DNA from: Arthrobacter antioxidans
GTDB taxonomy: Bacteria > Actinomycetota > Actinomycetes > Actinomycetales > Micrococcaceae
Assembly: GCF_023100725.1 (NCBI RefSeq)
Contig: NZ_CP095501.1
Location: 1,240,001 to 1,304,000, forward strand
Length of the DNA: 64,000 bases
Reading direction: 5' to 3'
Of this stretch, positions 37,119-45,642 are shown piece after piece. How positions within the stretch are numbered: the stretch's first letter is position 1; the number at the start of each line of letters is the position of its first letter. The notes under the pieces were generated by a model. That model ran no database searches. It saw only the letters and a list, made by a program, of their open reading frames with translations, and was not told the DNA's origin. The translations under genes and the position numbers were made by a program.

Positions 37119-37558
37119 GCAGGCCGAGGAACGGGACGGCATCCGCCGCGACCGCGGCGGACGGTACAGGCCGCGCGAGCGGGCCCGGGCGGCTCCTCAT
37201 CGCCGTGTACGGCGTGTTCGCCCTCGCGGCGACGGCCCGGGCGGCGTACCAGATCGCGACGAAGTTCGGCGAGGCCCCGCTCGCGTACCTGCTGTCCGCG
37301 GCAGCAGCCGTGGTGTACATCGTCGCCACCATCTCCCTCGCCCGGCCCGGCGCCCGGGCGTACCGGGTGTCCGTCGTCGCCGTGACCACGGAACTGGTGG
37401 GCGTCGTCATGGTGGGGCTCCTCAGCGTCTTCGACGCCCAGGCATTCCCGAGCGAGACGGTGTGGTCGGCCTTCGGCCGCGGCTACGGGTTCGTGCCGCT
37501 CGTCCTGCCGATCCTCGGCCTGCTCTGGCTGCGCAGGAACCGGCCGGGCCGGGCCTGA
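37115..37558 (+). CDS. Small membrane protein, about four segments
   Basis: 147 residues: a polar Gly/Ala-rich N-terminus (1-26), then four membrane segments ending LVLPILGLLWLRRNRPGRA. No known family recognised. GTG start overlaps the upstream stop (GTGA). Probably functions with the preceding membrane protein (inferred from coupling). Confidence 0.65.
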   Translation: MSRPRNGTASAATAADGTGRASGPGRLLIAVYGVFALAATARAAYQIATKFGEAPLAYLLSAAAAVVYIVATISLARPGARAYRVSVVAVTTELVGVVMVGLLSVFDAQAFPSETVWSAFGRGYGFVPLVLPILGLLWLRRNRPGRA

Positions 37559-37683
37559 CGCGACGGTCGACCATAGCCCACCGCGCGGTCCGAGGGATCC
37601 CGTCCCATCCGCCGCCGGCGGTGCCCCGCACCGTGAGAGTATGACCGAAAGAGCACCATCCAGCCTGCCTCCAGGGAGCCGAC

Positions 37684-38364
37684 ATGACCAGCAACAGCCC
37701 CGAGCACGACAACTCCTCCGCGTCGGGCGGACGGCCCCCCGGGTCCGACGCCCGCGGGAGCGGCGGCGCCGGGCCGGTACCCTCCTCCTCGCGCGCCGCG
37801 ACCCCCGCGGGCACCGGCGCCGGGACCCCGGGCTCCGCACCCGGGACCTCAAGCTCCGCGCCCGGGACCTCGGGCACGAGGGCCGGCACCCCCAAGGCCG
37901 GCACTCCGGCCAATGGGAAGAAGGCGGGCAAGCCCGCATCCACGGGCGGCGACTGGAACGTGTTCCGTACCGTCGTCGTCCTGGTGGGACTGGCCCTCGC
38001 CGCCTTCGGCGTCTACTACCTGATCCTCGGGACGGCGGGCCTGCCGGACACCGAGGGCACCCCGGTCAACCCCACCCTCGAGAGCCAGTTCCGGTTCTAC
38101 TCGGCCATGATGGTGGGCGTCGGCGCGGCCTTCATCACCATCGCCATCAAGTTCCAGTGGGCCAACATGCTCTGGCTGGTGTGCCTCATGGTGTTCGTCG
38201 GCGGGATCGGGCGCGTCCTCTCGTGGGCGTTCTCCGGTACCCCCAACTACCTCCTGATCATCCTCATGGTCATCGAACTGGCGTTCCCGGCGGCCCTGCT
38301 CGTCTGGCACAAGTACATCGCGAAGACCACCGAACTCCGCAAGGAGTTCGCCCAGCGCAGCTAG
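37684..38364 (+). CDS. DUF4345-like membrane protein with disordered N-terminus
   Basis: 226 residues. The first ~85 residues are low-complexity, rich in Ser, Gly, Pro and Thr, with repeated PGTS units. The rest has four membrane segments resembling DUF4345 (RTVVVLVGLALAAFGVYYL, ESQFRFYSAMMVGVGAAFI, VFVGGIGRVLSW). Function unknown. ATG with AGGGAG six bases upstream. Confidence 0.7.
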   Translation: MTSNSPEHDNSSASGGRPPGSDARGSGGAGPVPSSSRAATPAGTGAGTPGSAPGTSSSAPGTSGTRAGTPKAGTPANGKKAGKPASTGGDWNVFRTVVVLVGLALAAFGVYYLILGTAGLPDTEGTPVNPTLESQFRFYSAMMVGVGAAFITIAIKFQWANMLWLVCLMVFVGGIGRVLSWAFSGTPNYLLIILMVIELAFPAALLVWHKYIAKTTELRKEFAQRS

Positions 38365-38445
38365 CCGCCGGCCGCCGCCGGGCGGGCAGGCGATGCCGTC
38401 CGCGACGCGGCCTTCGGCCATAATGGGATCGGCGATCGACCCGCC

Positions 38446-38463
38446 GGACCACACCCGTGGTCC
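38446..38463 (+). promoter_or_regulatory. ribF leader hairpin
   Basis: GGACCAC-ACCC-GTGGTCC, perfect 7-bp stem upstream of the ribF ribosome site. A CATAAT box (38419-38424) may be its -10. It is too small to be an FMN riboswitch. Confidence 0.4.
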
Positions 38464-38494
38464 CGGGGGTCCGGCCGAATCCCGAAGGAGATGC

Positions 38495-39490
38495 GTGTAC
38501 TACTGGAGAGACCTGGACAGTGTGCCCGAGGATTTCGGGCCCTCCGTCCTGACGCTCGGCAACTTCGACGGCGTGCACCGGGGGCACCAGCGTGTCCTGC
38601 AGCAGGTCGTCGAGGCCGCGCGGCAGCGATCCGCTGCGGCCGTCGTCGTGTCCTTCGACCCGCACCCCGCACAGGTCCACCGGCCGGACTCCGCGCCCGA
38701 GCTCATCATGGGCCTCGACGACCGCGTGGAGACCCTCGCCGAGACCGGCATCGATGCCCTGCTGATGATGCACTACACGCTGGACCTCGCCTCCAATTCG
38801 CCGGAGGAATTCGTGGAGCGCGTGTTCGTGCGGGCGCTCAAGGCCAAGGCCGTGGTCATCGGTCACGACGTCCGGTTCGGCAGGGGCAACAGCGGCGACC
38901 TCGACACCATGCGGGAGCTCGGCCGCACCCTCGGCTTCGAGGTCATCACCATCGACGACTTCGGCGCCAGCTACCCGGCGGACGCCACGGACGACGACGG
39001 CGACCGGCGCTGCTCGTCGACCTGGGTCCGGGAGGCGCTGGAGGCCGGCGAGGTGGGGACCGCGGCCCGCGTGCTCGGCCGGCTCCACCGCATGCGCGGC
39101 GAAGTGGTGCACGGGGCGGCCCGCGGCAGGGAGCTCGGCTATCCGACGGCGAACCTCGCCCCGTCCGCGCAGGGGTTCATCCCCGCCGACGGCATCTACG
39201 CGGGCTGGCTCATCGACCAGGCCGGGACGCGTTGGCCCGCCGCCGTCTCCGTGGGATCCAACCCCACCTTCGACGGCGTGGACCGCCAGGTCGAGGCGCA
39301 CGTCATCAACCGTCCGCCGGAGCGCGTGCAAGATTTCGACCTGTACGGGCAGTCGGTCGTCGTCGAATTCGTCGAGCGGCTGCGCGGGCAGGTCACCTAC
39401 ACGGGACCCGAGGCACTGATCGAACAGATGAGGCTCGACGTCGACCGCGCGCGCGGCCTGCTTTCGACAGAACATCAGCCCAGACGCTAG
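38495..39490 (+). CDS. ribF: Bifunctional riboflavin kinase/FAD synthetase
   Basis: 331 residues. N-terminal FMN adenylyltransferase domain with LGNFDGVHRGHQ and SSTWVREALEAG; C-terminal riboflavin kinase domain with GRELGYPTANL and DGIYAGW. It makes FMN and FAD. GTG 38495 is four bases after GAAGGAG; the ATG at 38491 is in another frame. Confidence 0.93.
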   Translation: MYYWRDLDSVPEDFGPSVLTLGNFDGVHRGHQRVLQQVVEAARQRSAAAVVVSFDPHPAQVHRPDSAPELIMGLDDRVETLAETGIDALLMMHYTLDLASNSPEEFVERVFVRALKAKAVVIGHDVRFGRGNSGDLDTMRELGRTLGFEVITIDDFGASYPADATDDDGDRRCSSTWVREALEAGEVGTAARVLGRLHRMRGEVVHGAARGRELGYPTANLAPSAQGFIPADGIYAGWLIDQAGTRWPAAVSVGSNPTFDGVDRQVEAHVINRPPERVQDFDLYGQSVVVEFVERLRGQVTYTGPEALIEQMRLDVDRARGLLSTEHQPRR

Positions 39491-39593
39491 ACTTGGGGAA
39501 GATCCGGCTGCAGTCCGTGGTGGCTGGATTTTTCTGTGTCGTCGTGCAAGCGACGCTCAGCACATGTTCACGGTACAACTGTAGGAGTTACTC

Positions 39594-39863
39594 GTGGCCC
39601 TTGACGCCGCCATCAAGCAGGAAATCATCAAGGCTTACGCCCTCGCCGAAGGTGACACCGGTTCACCCGAGGTGCAGATCGCGATGCTTTCCCGTCGTAT
39701 CCTCGACCTGACCGAGCACCTGAAGATGCACAAGCACGACCACCACACGCGTCGTGGCCTGCTTCTTCTCGTCGGTCGCCGTCGTCGCCTGCTGGACTAC
39801 CTGCGGGACACCGACATCACGCGCTACAGGACGCTCATCGAGCGCCTGGGTCTGCGTCGATAA
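39594..39863 (+). CDS. rpsO: 30S ribosomal protein S15
   Basis: 89 residues, full length, with the S15 signature ([22 protein letters not shown] and the [18 protein letters not shown] helix). It binds the central domain of 16S rRNA. GTG start with TAGGAG upstream. Followed by a terminator and pnp, the usual rpsO-pnp order. Confidence 0.96.
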   Translation: MALDAAIKQEIIKAYALAEGDTGSPEVQIAMLSRRILDLTEHLKMHKHDHHTRRGLLLLVGRRRRLLDYLRDTDITRYRTLIERLGLRR

Positions 39864-39872
39864 GTAGCATCG

Positions 39873-39911
39873 GAAGGCGGCATCCTCTCCCCGGGAGGGG
39901 GAGCCGCCTTC
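39873..39911 (+). terminator. rpsO terminator
   Basis: GAAGGCGGC (39873-39881) / GCCGCCTTC (39903-39911) with an inner TCCCC/GGGGA stem, then TTGC. It lies ten bases after the rpsO stop. Confidence 0.75.
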
Positions 39912-39993
39912 TTGCTGGAGACAGCATCGAAGTACCCAACGCATACCAGGAGTCAACCGGCACCACGCATTCGCGGTCCTCGGTAGTGATCTC

Positions 39994-40017
39994 CGGAACG
40001 CCGGACCGGCAGTTCCG
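39994..40017 (+). promoter_or_regulatory. Hairpin in the pnp leader
   Basis: CGGAAC (39994-39999) pairs with GTTCCG (40012-40017), extended by GCC/GGC over a GGACC loop. It sits 100 bases before pnp, the position where enterobacterial pnp leaders carry an RNase III-processed autoregulatory stem. Confidence 0.45.
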
Positions 40018-40117
40018 TGGATCTCGATCGAAGACCGGGTGCTGTGGGCCGTCCATGAGGGACGGACCACGTCGGGTGCCGATTGCCTCCGCCTACCAGG
40101 AAACGGAGGTGACTCTC

Positions 40118-42373
40118 TTGGAGGGTCCCGAAATTCAGTTCGCCGAAGCAGTGATCGACAACGGTCGCTTCGGAACACGCACCGTCCGGTTCGAGACCGG
40201 GCGCGTCGCCCAGCAGGCCGCCGGCTCCGCCATGGTCTACATCGACGAGGACACCGCGCTGCTCTCGGCCACCACGGCCGGCAAGCACCCGCGCGAAGGC
40301 TTCGACTTCTTCCCGCTGACCGTCGACGTCGAAGAGCGCATGTACGCCGCGGGCCGCATCCCGGGCTCGTTCTTCCGCCGCGAAGGCCGCCCCTCGACGG
40401 AGGCCATCCTGGCCTGCCGCCTCATGGACCGCCCGCTGCGCCCCGCCTTCGTCAAGGGACTGCGCAACGAGGTCCAGGTCGTCGTGACCATCCTCGCGAT
40501 CAACCCCGACGTCCGCTACGACGTCGTGGCCATCAACGCGGCGTCCATGTCCACGCAGCTCTCCGGCCTGCCCTTCTCGGGACCAATCGGTGGCGTCCGC
40601 GTCGCCCTCGTCTCCGACGGCAGCGGCCAGGACCAGTGGATCGCCTTCCCGAAGCACTCCGAGCTCGAGAACTCCGTCTTCGACATGGTGGTCGCCGGAC
40701 GCATCGCCGGTGACGACGTCGCCATCATGATGGTCGAGGCCGAGGCCACCGACAACTCGTGGACCCTCATCAAGGAGAACGGCGCGACCGCTCCCACCGA
40801 GGAGATCGTCGCCGACGGCCTCGAAGCCGCCAAGCCGTTCATCCGCGCCCTGTGCGAGGCGCAGGCCGACCTCGCCTCCCGCGCCGCGAAGCCCACCGTC
40901 GAGTTCCCCGTGTTCCTCGACTACCAGGACGACGTCTACGCCGCCGTCGAGTCCGCCGGAGCCGAGAAGCTCGGGCAGGTCTTCCAGATCGGCGACAAGC
41001 AGGAGCGCGAGAGCGCGTCCGACGCCCTCAAGTCCGAACTCATGGACGCCCTCGGCGCCCAGTTCGAGGGACGCGAGAAGGAGCTCTCCGCAGCGTTCCG
41101 TTCGCTGACCAAGGCCGTCGTCCGCCAGCGCATCCTCAAGGACCAGGTCCGCATCGACGGCCGCGGGCTGAGCGACATCCGGAAGCTCACCGCCGAGGTC
41201 GAGGTCCTGCCGCGCGTGCACGGCTCCGCGATCTTCGAGCGCGGCGAGACCCAGATCCTGGGCGTCACCACGCTGAACATGCTCAAGATGGAGCAGCAGA
41301 TCGACTCGCTGTCGCCCGTCACGCGCAAGCGCTACATGCACAACTACAACTTCCCGCCCTACTCCACCGGTGAGACCGGCCGCGTCGGTTCGCCGAAGCG
41401 CCGCGAGATCGGCCATGGAGCACTGGCAGAGCGCGCCCTCGTGCCCGTCCTGCCGACCCGCGAGGAGTTCCCGTACGCGATCCGCCAGGTCTCCGAGGCG
41501 CTGAGCTCCAACGGCTCGACGTCGATGGGCTCGGTCTGCGCCTCCACGCTGTCGCTGCTCAACGCCGGTGTTCCCCTCCGCGCGCCGGTTGCCGGCATCG
41601 CGATGGGCCTCGTGTCCGACGTCGTCGACGGCCAGACCCGCTACGCGGCACTGACGGACATCCTCGGCGCCGAGGACGCCTTCGGCGACATGGACTTCAA
41701 GGTCGCCGGAACGTCCGAGTTCGTCACGGCCATCCAGCTGGACACGAAGCTCGACGGCATCCCCGCCTCGGTGCTCGCCGCCGCCCTGAAGCAGGCCCGC
41801 GAAGCGCGCCTGCACATCCTGGGCGTGCTGCAGGCCGCGATCGACACCCCGGACGAGCTCTCCGAGTTCGCACCCCGGATCATCTCGGTGAAGATCCCCG
41901 TGGACAAGATCGGCGAGGTCATCGGCCCCAAGGGGAAGATGATCAACCAGATCCAGGAGGACACCGGAGCGGACATCTCGATCGAGGACGACGGCACCGT
42001 GCTGATCGGCGCGACGAACGGCGAGTCGGCGGAAGCCGCCCGCGCCGCCGTCAACGCCATCGCCAACCCGCAGGTCCCCGAGATCGGTGAGCGCTACCTG
42101 GGCACGGTCGTCAAGACCACGACCTTCGGCGCCTTCGTCTCGCTGACCCCCGGCAAGGACGGCCTGCTCCACATCTCCGAGCTGCGCAAGCTCGCCGGTG
42201 GGAAGCGCGTCGACAACGTCGACGAGGTCGTGTCCGTGGGCCAGAAGGTCCAGGTCGAGATCACCAAGGTCGACGACCGCGGAAAGCTCTCGCTCTCGCC
42301 CGTCGTCGCGGAGGACCTCTCCGAGGAGGACGCCGGCATCGAGCTGCCCGAGGCCACCGAGGGCGACGACTGA
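40118..42373 (+). CDS. pnp: Polyribonucleotide nucleotidyltransferase
   Basis: 751 residues. Two RNase PH domains ([26 protein letters not shown]-type catalytic segment here as [14 protein letters not shown]), a KH domain ([13 protein letters not shown], about residue 597) and an S1 domain. The enzyme phosphorolytically degrades RNA 3'-5'. The TTG at 40118 is used: GGAGGT lies seven bases upstream and translation gives the conserved [16 protein letters not shown]-terminus. Longer in-frame extensions lack both. Confidence 0.94.
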   Translation: MEGPEIQFAEAVIDNGRFGTRTVRFETGRVAQQAAGSAMVYIDEDTALLSATTAGKHPREGFDFFPLTVDVEERMYAAGRIPGSFFRREGRPSTEAILACRLMDRPLRPAFVKGLRNEVQVVVTILAINPDVRYDVVAINAASMSTQLSGLPFSGPIGGVRVALVSDGSGQDQWIAFPKHSELENSVFDMVVAGRIAGDDVAIMMVEAEATDNSWTLIKENGATAPTEEIVADGLEAAKPFIRALCEAQADLASRAAKPTVEFPVFLDYQDDVYAAVESAGAEKLGQVFQIGDKQERESASDALKSELMDALGAQFEGREKELSAAFRSLTKAVVRQRILKDQVRIDGRGLSDIRKLTAEVEVLPRVHGSAIFERGETQILGVTTLNMLKMEQQIDSLSPVTRKRYMHNYNFPPYSTGETGRVGSPKRREIGHGALAERALVPVLPTREEFPYAIRQVSEALSSNGSTSMGSVCASTLSLLNAGVPLRAPVAGIAMGLVSDVVDGQTRYAALTDILGAEDAFGDMDFKVAGTSEFVTAIQLDTKLDGIPASVLAAALKQAREARLHILGVLQAAIDTPDELSEFAPRIISVKIPVDKIGEVIGPKGKMINQIQEDTGADISIEDDGTVLIGATNGESAEAARAAVNAIANPQVPEIGERYLGTVVKTTTFGAFVSLTPGKDGLLHISELRKLAGGKRVDNVDEVVSVGQKVQVEITKVDDRGKLSLSPVVAEDLSEEDAGIELPEATEGDD

Positions 42374-42403
42374 CCTGTTGCCCCGCTCTCCCTGAGCACC
42401 GTA

Positions 42404-42444
42404 CGGCCCCGGCGTTCCGATCGATTCGATCGGCGCCGGGGCCG
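42404..42444 (+). terminator. pnp terminator
   Basis: CGGCCCCGGCG (42404-42414) / 42434-42444, continued by CCGATCG-ATT-CGATCGG inside after a two-base bulge. Eighteen paired bases in total make it the strongest hairpin in the window. Confidence 0.85.
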
Positions 42445-42485
42445 TCTGCCGTTTCCCGCCCAGTCGACAGACCAGAAAGTCCAGG

Positions 42486-43856
42486 ATGTCCCTGTCCTCC
42501 GTAGTGTCCCTGCCCCTGCTGCCCACCCCCCACACCGGGGAGGGCGCCGCCGATCCCACGTTCGTGGCCGGTGATCCCGGCGGCAACGTGGTGCGGCGCA
42601 GCGTGCTGCCCGGCGGCGTGCGCGTGCTCACCGAGGCGATGCCGGGCCAGCGGTCGGCGACGATCGGCTTCTGGGTGGGCGTCGGGTCGCGCGACGAGGC
42701 CGACGGCCAGCACGGCTCCACCCACTTCCTCGAGCACCTGCTGTTCAAGGGGACCGCGCGGCGCAGCGCCATGGACATCGCGTCGGCCTTCGACGAGGTG
42801 GGCGGGGAGTCCAATGCCGCCACCGCGAAGGAGAACACCTGCTACTACGCGCGGGTCCTCGACTCGGACCTGCCGATGGCCATCGACGTCATCGCGGACA
42901 TGGTCACCTCCGCCGTGCTGGACCCCGAGGAGCTCGAGCAGGAGCGCGACGTGATCCTCGAGGAGATCGCGATGGACAGCGACGATCCCGCGGACGTCGC
43001 GCACGAGCGGTTCGTCGAGCTGGTGCTGGGGGAGCACCCGCTCGGCCGGCCGATCGGTGGGACGCCCGAGGCGATCCGCGCGGTGCCGCGCGAGTCCGTC
43101 CTCGCCCACTACCGCCGCTACTACACGCCCGCCGAGCTCGTCGTCACCGCCGCGGGCGGGCTGGAGCACGACGTCGTCTGCCGCCTCGTGCAGGAAGCGC
43201 TCGAGACCGCCGGCTGGACCCTCGACGAGGGCGCCCTGCCCGTCCCGCGCCGCCGGACCACCGAGGTCCCGGTCCGGGGGGAGACGGGCGTGCACGTGAT
43301 CCGGCGCGCCGTCGAGCAGTCGAACATCCTCATCGGGTGCCCCTCCCTCACGGCGACCGACGAGCGCAGGTTCGCGATGAGTGTCCTGAACGCCGTCCTG
43401 GGTGGCGGCATGTCCTCGCGGCTGTTCCAGGAGATCCGCGAGAAGCGGGGGCTCGTCTACTCCACCTACTCGTTCTCGGCCGCCTACGCGGATGCGGGCT
43501 ATTTCGGCATGTACGCCGGGTGCTCGCCGGCCAAGACCGCCCAGGTCATCGACCTGCTCGGCGCCGAGCTGGACCGGCTCGCCGCCGACGGCATCGACGC
43601 CGAGGAGCTCCGGAAGGCGGTCGGGCAGCTCTCGGGTGGCCTGGTCATGGCCCTCGAGGACAGCAGCTCCCGCATGTCGCGGCTCGGCCGATCCGAGCTC
43701 GTCTCGGGGGAATTCGTCGACATGGACACCTCGCTCGACCGCATCCGGTCCGTCACCGCCGCGGACGTGCAGGCGCTGGCCCGGGAACTCGCTGCCGCGC
43801 CGCGCACCACCGTCGTCGTCGGGCCCTTCGACTCGGAAGCCGACCTCGCCGGGTAG
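42486..43856 (+). CDS. M16-family zinc protease (PepR / processing-peptidase-like)
   Basis: 456 residues, two M16 halves. The inverted zinc motif HFLEH is at residues 80-84, with the downstream glutamate in EELEQERDVILEEIAM; the C-terminal half (LFQEIREKRGLVYSTYSF) is the inactive-type domain. Homologue of the protease that follows pnp in Streptomyces and mycobacteria. The substrate is unknown. It has its own short leader after the pnp terminator. Confidence 0.88.
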   Translation: MSLSSVVSLPLLPTPHTGEGAADPTFVAGDPGGNVVRRSVLPGGVRVLTEAMPGQRSATIGFWVGVGSRDEADGQHGSTHFLEHLLFKGTARRSAMDIASAFDEVGGESNAATAKENTCYYARVLDSDLPMAIDVIADMVTSAVLDPEELEQERDVILEEIAMDSDDPADVAHERFVELVLGEHPLGRPIGGTPEAIRAVPRESVLAHYRRYYTPAELVVTAAGGLEHDVVCRLVQEALETAGWTLDEGALPVPRRRTTEVPVRGETGVHVIRRAVEQSNILIGCPSLTATDERRFAMSVLNAVLGGGMSSRLFQEIREKRGLVYSTYSFSAAYADAGYFGMYAGCSPAKTAQVIDLLGAELDRLAADGIDAEELRKAVGQLSGGLVMALEDSSSRMSRLGRSELVSGEFVDMDTSLDRIRSVTAADVQALARELAAAPRTTVVVGPFDSEADLAG

Positions 43857-43880
43857 CTGCCGGCCCCGTCGGCGTACGGA

Positions 43881-44438
43881 TCACCGCACCTCGGGCATGA
43901 TGCTCCCCTTCCGGGATGTGCGGTCGACGATCATGGCGCGCACGATGCGCTGGATCATGACCGGGTAGCCGCGCAGGAGGAACCCGATCAGCAGGATCTG
44001 GGCTGCGCCCTGGGTGCGGGTCGTGGCCGCGGCACCGGCGGCCAGCACCGCGGTCGCCACGCCGCCGAGAAGATGGGCGGTCTCCGACTGCTCGGTTCCC
44101 CTCAGGAAGCGCGCCAGTCCCGAGGTCCCGCTCTCCGACCGGCGCATCCGTCCGACGACGTGGTTCCAGCCCACGACGTCGAGGGCCCGGCGGACCATCC
44201 CGGCGCCCAGCAGTGCGTAGACCAGTGGTTCCACAGGCCTGACCCGGTAGCGGGACCGGCCGGCGTCGACCACCGCGGGTCCCGCAAGCAGGGCCATGAC
44301 GAGGAACGCACCCTGCACCACGACGGCGAAGACGATGTGGTCGGGCCCGATGGCGGACCAGCCGAACACCGCGAGACCGACGCCGATCGCGAGACCCGCA
44401 GCCGCTGAGCCGGCGTGTCGGCCACGCGTGGTCCCCAT
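43881..44438 (-). CDS. Putative membrane protein of unknown function
   Basis: 185 residues (197 if the in-frame start at 44474 is used). Hydrophobic segments at about 13-30, 35-55, 72-88 and 120-160 of the shorter form. No family was recognised. It converges on the M16 protease and is divergent from the PadR gene. First gene of the accessory region. Confidence 0.5.
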   Translation of the reverse strand: MGTTRGRHAGSAAAGLAIGVGLAVFGWSAIGPDHIVFAVVVQGAFLVMALLAGPAVVDAGRSRYRVRPVEPLVYALLGAGMVRRALDVVGWNHVVGRMRRSESGTSGLARFLRGTEQSETAHLLGGVATAVLAAGAAATTRTQGAAQILLIGFLLRGYPVMIQRIVRAMIVDRTSRKGSIMPEVR

Positions 44439-44491
44439 GCGTTCCAGTCTGCCGACGACCAGCACCGTCAGCAAGCCGACACCCGAGGCCC

Positions 44492-44523
44492 TTTACAGGC
44501 TAACTACTTAGATAGACAATCTA
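44492..44523. promoter_or_regulatory. padR promoter with TAGAT-N5-ATCTA palindrome
   Basis: TTTACA (44492-44497) and GACAAT (44515-44520) with 17-base spacing. The inverted repeat TAGAT-N5-ATCTA (44509-44523) overlaps the -10 and ends three bases before the ATG, suggesting a leaderless, autoregulated gene. Confidence 0.55.
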
Positions 44524-44526
44524 GTC

Positions 44527-44913
44527 ATGGACGTCTCGAGTTCCGACCCGCGGACCACGGGGAGCGTGGACTGGCCGAGTGACTGGCTGCGTGCCACGCT
44601 GGGCCTCCTGGCCCTCCGTGCGCTGTCCGCCGGACCCTCCTACGGATACGCGATCATCAGTGAACTCGAGCGTCACGGTTTCGGCGCCATCAAGGGCGGG
44701 ACCCTGTACCCGCTCCTGTCCCGCTATGAGGCCGCCGGCCTGGTGACCACGGAATGGCGTGCCGGCGACGGCGGTCCCGGCCGCAAGTACTTCGCACTGA
44801 CGGACCAGGGACGCGCCGAACTGACCCGCCTGTGTGCCGATTGGCGGCGCTTCGCCGACACCAGTACCGGTTATCTCGACCCCGAGCGGCCCACGAAGGA
44901 GACTCCCGCATGA
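44527..44913 (+). CDS. PadR-family transcriptional regulator
   Basis: 128 residues, one winged HTH of PadR type: LGLLALRALSAGPSYGYAII, then GTLYPLLSRYEAAGLVTTEW and the wing GRKYFALTDQGRAEL. PadR proteins are usually ligand-responsive repressors. Its stop overlaps the start of a HAAS-type membrane protein (ATGA), a very common pairing in which the PadR repressor controls the membrane protein. Confidence 0.87.
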   Translation: MDVSSSDPRTTGSVDWPSDWLRATLGLLALRALSAGPSYGYAIISELERHGFGAIKGGTLYPLLSRYEAAGLVTTEWRAGDGGPGRKYFALTDQGRAELTRLCADWRRFADTSTGYLDPERPTKETPA

Positions 44914-45626
44914 TGCAGACGACCAGCGACAAGAAGTGGTTCGACCAGCTCGTCATGGAGCTCCGCCTGCGCCAGGTGCACGGGAGCGCCATCGGTGACA
45001 CCGTCGCGAGCGCCCGGGAACTCCTCGGCGACACCGGCCAGCAGGCCGAGGAGGCGTTCGGCCCGGCCCGGGACTACGCAGCCGCGCTCGACCTCCCGGC
45101 CGCACCGGAACACGACTGGATCCGCAGGGCACTGTGGCCGTCGCTCCTGGGGCTCCTGGCCTTCCTGCTCTTCAACCAGGCCGTGGTGTCCTGGACCCGG
45201 TCGGAGCTGCTGCTGGTGTCCCCGGCGCAGGCAGCCCTCCTCGCCACGCCGGTCGTGCTCGTCGCCTGCCTGCCGCTCTATCTCGACGCCGTGGTCCGGC
45301 GCATCTGGGTCGGCATGGCCATCGCCGCTGCCTGTGCTGCCTCGGGCCTCCTCTCGGCGGTCGTGACCCCCACGGACCAGGCCGAGGCCTGGCTGGCCAC
45401 GGACCCGCTGCCCTGGCTGGTCGGCAGCGCCCTGGTCATGGTGGCCCTGTCGATCATGAACACCGTCAGGTCGTCCCGCCCGGGGAACGACGACGACATC
45501 ACCGATCCGCTCTCCGGGGCGGTGGACAGCGCCGGGACGGGTGCGCGGTTCCTGGTGCAGGTGACCCACTGGCTGTTCCCCCTGCTCGCCCTGGCCATGC
45601 TCGGCCTCGCGCTGGCCCTCCGCTAG
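44910..45626 (+). CDS. HAAS-domain membrane protein (PadR partner)
   Basis: 238 residues. The soluble N-terminus (about 8-70, FDQLVMELRLRQVHGSAIGD) resembles the HAAS signalling domain; five or six membrane segments follow from about 72. No catalytic motif. Coupled to padR by a four-base overlap with GAAGGA upstream, so the two act as one regulatory unit, target unknown. Confidence 0.7.
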   Translation: MMQTTSDKKWFDQLVMELRLRQVHGSAIGDTVASARELLGDTGQQAEEAFGPARDYAAALDLPAAPEHDWIRRALWPSLLGLLAFLLFNQAVVSWTRSELLLVSPAQAALLATPVVLVACLPLYLDAVVRRIWVGMAIAAACAASGLLSAVVTPTDQAEAWLATDPLPWLVGSALVMVALSIMNTVRSSRPGNDDDITDPLSGAVDSAGTGARFLVQVTHWLFPLLALAMLGLALALR

Positions 45627-45642
45627 GTCGGCAGGGGATCCT

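Noticed and set aside
38365..38494. FMN riboswitch upstream of ribF
   Set aside because: Only 130 bases with one small hairpin; the conserved multi-stem FMN element is not recognisable.
39953..42838. A 961-codon minus-strand open frame opposite rpsO-pnp
   Set aside because: Same GC-bias artefact; it spans an intergenic terminator and two genes, and its translation is rich in Val, Leu, Asp and Gly without any domain.
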